Of a DNA stretch of 64,000 nt, positions 62,363 through 64,000 are shown one piece after another (the stretch's first letter is position 1; every line of letters begins with the position of its first letter). The notes under the pieces are model-generated. The model did no database searches and had not been told where the DNA came from. It saw only the letters and a list, made by a program, of their open reading frames with translations. The translations under genes were made by a program, and so were the position numbers. The stretch comes from Conchiformibius sp. (GTDB lineage: Bacteria > Pseudomonadota > Gammaproteobacteria > Burkholderiales > Neisseriaceae). The stretch is from NCBI GenBank assembly GCA_029984035.1, contig JASBYJ010000011.1, positions 9,310 to 73,309 on the forward strand, read 5' to 3'.

Positions 62363-62469
62363 TGTCCGTTTTTCAAGCTGCCTGAAACGCGCTGCTATTT
62401 TAAGCGGCATTTTAGGCTGCCTGAAAATCATTCAGGCAGCTTTGCCATGAACACTAAAGAAGAAGCAAA

Positions 62470-64000
62470 TTAAAATTCTCCTTTAATCCCCAAACGCACG
62501 CCCGTTCTGGTTGCGCCGTGCTCATGCTCCAGATAAGGCGTCAGCGTTGCGTTTATCATCGGCGTAAAGTGATAACGCAGCCCAGCCGCTGCCGATAGCC
62601 GCGCTTTGTTGGCTTTGCCTTTGTAATTGAAATTGCCGATGTAATCCGCCTGAGCGCTAAATTCTGGCGCGCGCTGATGAAGACTGTAGGCAATCTCGCC
62701 GTCTAACAACAGCGACCAAGAAGGCGCAATGGCAAAATTCGCGCTAGCGCCGAGCAGCGCTGAAGTATCGCTCAATTTCATATCACCATAGCGCACAGGG
62801 AAATCCGCATCTTTCTCTTCATAGCCGCTACGCGACACACGGCTATGCTCAAGCCCTGTGTACCAACGATAACGCTCATCATCACGGACAAACTTCTGCC
62901 CGCCGATAAAGCGATAAGACTGCCCCTTCATACGGCTATCGCCCGAGCCTGCTTCGGTATGGTCAAGCTGCGGACGCACAGCGCGCACATCATAACTATT
63001 CCACGCCACCGAAGGACGCACAAACCAACCCTCATGCTCCCATTCTCCATGCACAGACACCCCGAGATTGCCGCTTGGGCTATGACGATAACTTTCAGGC
63101 AGCCTGCGGCTTAACGAACGGTCAAGCGAAATCCCTGCGGAAAAATGCTCATTAAGCCGAGCGCTAAGCGCAAGATTAAGCGTGGTATCGCGCTTGCCGT
63201 GTTCGGCGGAATGGTCGGTTTGCGCGCGCACACAAAGCTGACTATCCGCCCTGTCAAAGCCGCAGCCCTCATGCAAACGCAAGAGCGCATCTTGCTGCAT
63301 ATAGACAGTGGCAAAACTATCTTTCGCCATCAGCTCAATGGTTTGGACGGTGTTGTCTCTGTCGATGATGGTAACAACCGGCGGATTGACGGGAGGGGTT
63401 GGCGGTGTGGGCGGTGTAATCGGAGGATTGACCGGAGGCGTAACGGGTGGGGTTACAGGTGGATTAACGGGTGGGTTCACCGGTGGGGTTACGGGTGGAT
63501 TGACTGGAGGATTAACAGGAGAAGGACTGTCATATTTAATCCGCCATAGAGCAGCTCGAGACACTCCTGCATCATTATCTGCCCACCCTGCGGCAATGCT
63601 GCCGTCCGCGCTTAAGGCATTAACTTTGGAATCTCCCGAATTATCGCTTTTGAGCGTGCCCAAATCGGTTTTCTGCGACCAGTTATTGCCCGACCAAATA
63701 ACGGCATGGTACACATTCCCTGCATCATTATGTGCCCACCCTGCGGCGATTTTGCCGTCCGCGCTTAAGGCGCGAACTTCGGAGCGTCCCGAATTATCGC
63801 TTCTGAGCGTGCCCAAATCGGTTTTCTCTTGCCAGTTGTTGCCCGACCAGATGACGGCACGATAATTATCCAATATATTATTATCATAATCCGCCGAACC
63901 TGCGGCGATTTTGCCGTCCGCGCTTAAGGCGCGAACTTCGGAGCGTCCCGAATTATCGCTTCTGAGCGTGCCTAAATCGGTTTTTTGCGACCAGTTGTTG
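62470..64000 (-). CDS. autotransporter with HAF-type repeats, 5' end beyond the window
   Basis: Type V secreted surface protein; 509 codons are visible and the frame remains open at base 64000, so the start and signal peptide are missing. The visible passenger has three repeats of about 51-53 residues with the pattern NNWSQKTDLGTL...NSG...V.ALSADG.IAAG...AVIWSG, as in HAF extracellular repeat proteins. Next is a Pro-rich linker of NPPV/TPPV units (63361-63525), then a C-terminal beta-barrel of about 280 residues ending GIKGEF with terminal Phe. Two repeat units share about 83 bp with a single mismatch (63743-63825 and 63902-63984). Adhesin function is inferred from architecture. Confidence 0.85.
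   Translation of the reverse strand, partial: NNWSQKTDLGTLRSDNSGRSEVRALSADGKIAAGSADYDNNILDNYRAVIWSGNNWQEKTDLGTLRSDNSGRSEVRALSADGKIAAGWAHNDAGNVYHAVIWSGNNWSQKTDLGTLKSDNSGDSKVNALSADGSIAAGWADNDAGVSRAALWRIKYDSPSPVNPPVNPPVTPPVNPPVNPPVTPPVTPPVNPPITPPTPPTPPVNPPVVTIIDRDNTVQTIELMAKDSFATVYMQQDALLRLHEGCGFDRADSQLCVRAQTDHSAEHGKRDTTLNLALSARLNEHFSAGISLDRSLSRRLPESYRHSPSGNLGVSVHGEWEHEGWFVRPSVAWNSYDVRAVRPQLDHTEAGSGDSRMKGQSYRFIGGQKFVRDDERYRWYTGLEHSRVSRSGYEEKDADFPVRYGDMKLSDTSALLGASANFAIAPSWSLLLDGEIAYSLHQRAPEFSAQADYIGNFNYKGKANKARLSAAAGLRYHFTPMINATLTPYLEHEHGATRTGVRLGIKGEF

Noticed and set aside
63308..63865. 185-codon plus-strand frame opposite the autotransporter with Gly-Thr repeats
   Set aside because: Its repeats are the complement of the Pro-rich linker and HAF units of the real gene.

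Overview
The window is chromosomal DNA from a member of the Neisseriaceae (Betaproteobacteria), probably Neisseria or a close relative such as Kingella. The main evidence is the DNA uptake sequence (DUS) in nearly every gap and inside many genes: AGGCAGCCTGAA and AGGCTGCCTGAA, the dialects described for Kingella and Simonsiella rather than the meningococcal ATGCCGTCTGAA. Gene content agrees: a Neisseria-type porin, adhesin complex protein (acp), competence gene dprA, and the rseP-bamA-skp-lpxD-fabZ-lpxA envelope cluster. No prophage, complete insertion sequence, rRNA or CRISPR array is visible. The species cannot be named from this window.

Layout. 1-17460 is mostly housekeeping: a partial gabD, a K+/H+ antiporter, dtd, scpA, a DASS anion symporter, a tiny Cys-ended ORF, tRNA-Arg(CCU), acp, gpmA, ffh, dprA, zipA, ampD and secA. 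17837-31508 holds a SIMPL-domain protein, uppS, cdsA, a TetR regulator, the major porin, phoH, pncA, then rseP-bamA-skp, a broken hicB and lpxD. 31509-35363 carries fabZ and lpxA, split by an inserted block of three membrane-protein genes; one of these fuses a DUF4190 hairpin to a type IV pilin-like segment. 35885-48998 has dgt, brnQ, a Kdo/capsule group (kpsC, kdsA, kdsD), dxr, murB, a MATE exporter, eda and a YigZ protein. 49000-49306 contains two perfect parS centromere sites. 49307-61639 has etfBA, carA, an AT-rich orphan gene, carB, an orphan substrate-binding lipoprotein, purD, a candidate structured RNA and mnmE. The right edge is a 5'-truncated autotransporter with near-identical tandem repeats, followed by what looks like a decayed partial duplicate of its 3' end.

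Functional links. LpxD, FabZ and LpxA make and use the 3-hydroxyacyl-ACP needed for lipid A. BamA and Skp assemble outer-membrane proteins such as the porin and the autotransporter in this window. RseP is an envelope-stress protease. UppS, CdsA and MurB supply isoprenoid carrier, phospholipid and peptidoglycan precursors, and AmpD recycles peptidoglycan. KdsD and KdsA make Kdo, used in lipooligosaccharide and by KpsC. CarA and CarB form carbamoyl-phosphate synthetase.

The least expected items are: a family of four ~135-145 bp MITE-like elements with imperfect inverted ends and 8-bp target duplications; meningococcal-dialect DUS confined to carA-carB around an AT-rich gene; the DUF4190-pilin fusion; the parS pair; and a 300-nt RNA candidate with mutually exclusive terminator and antiterminator stems.
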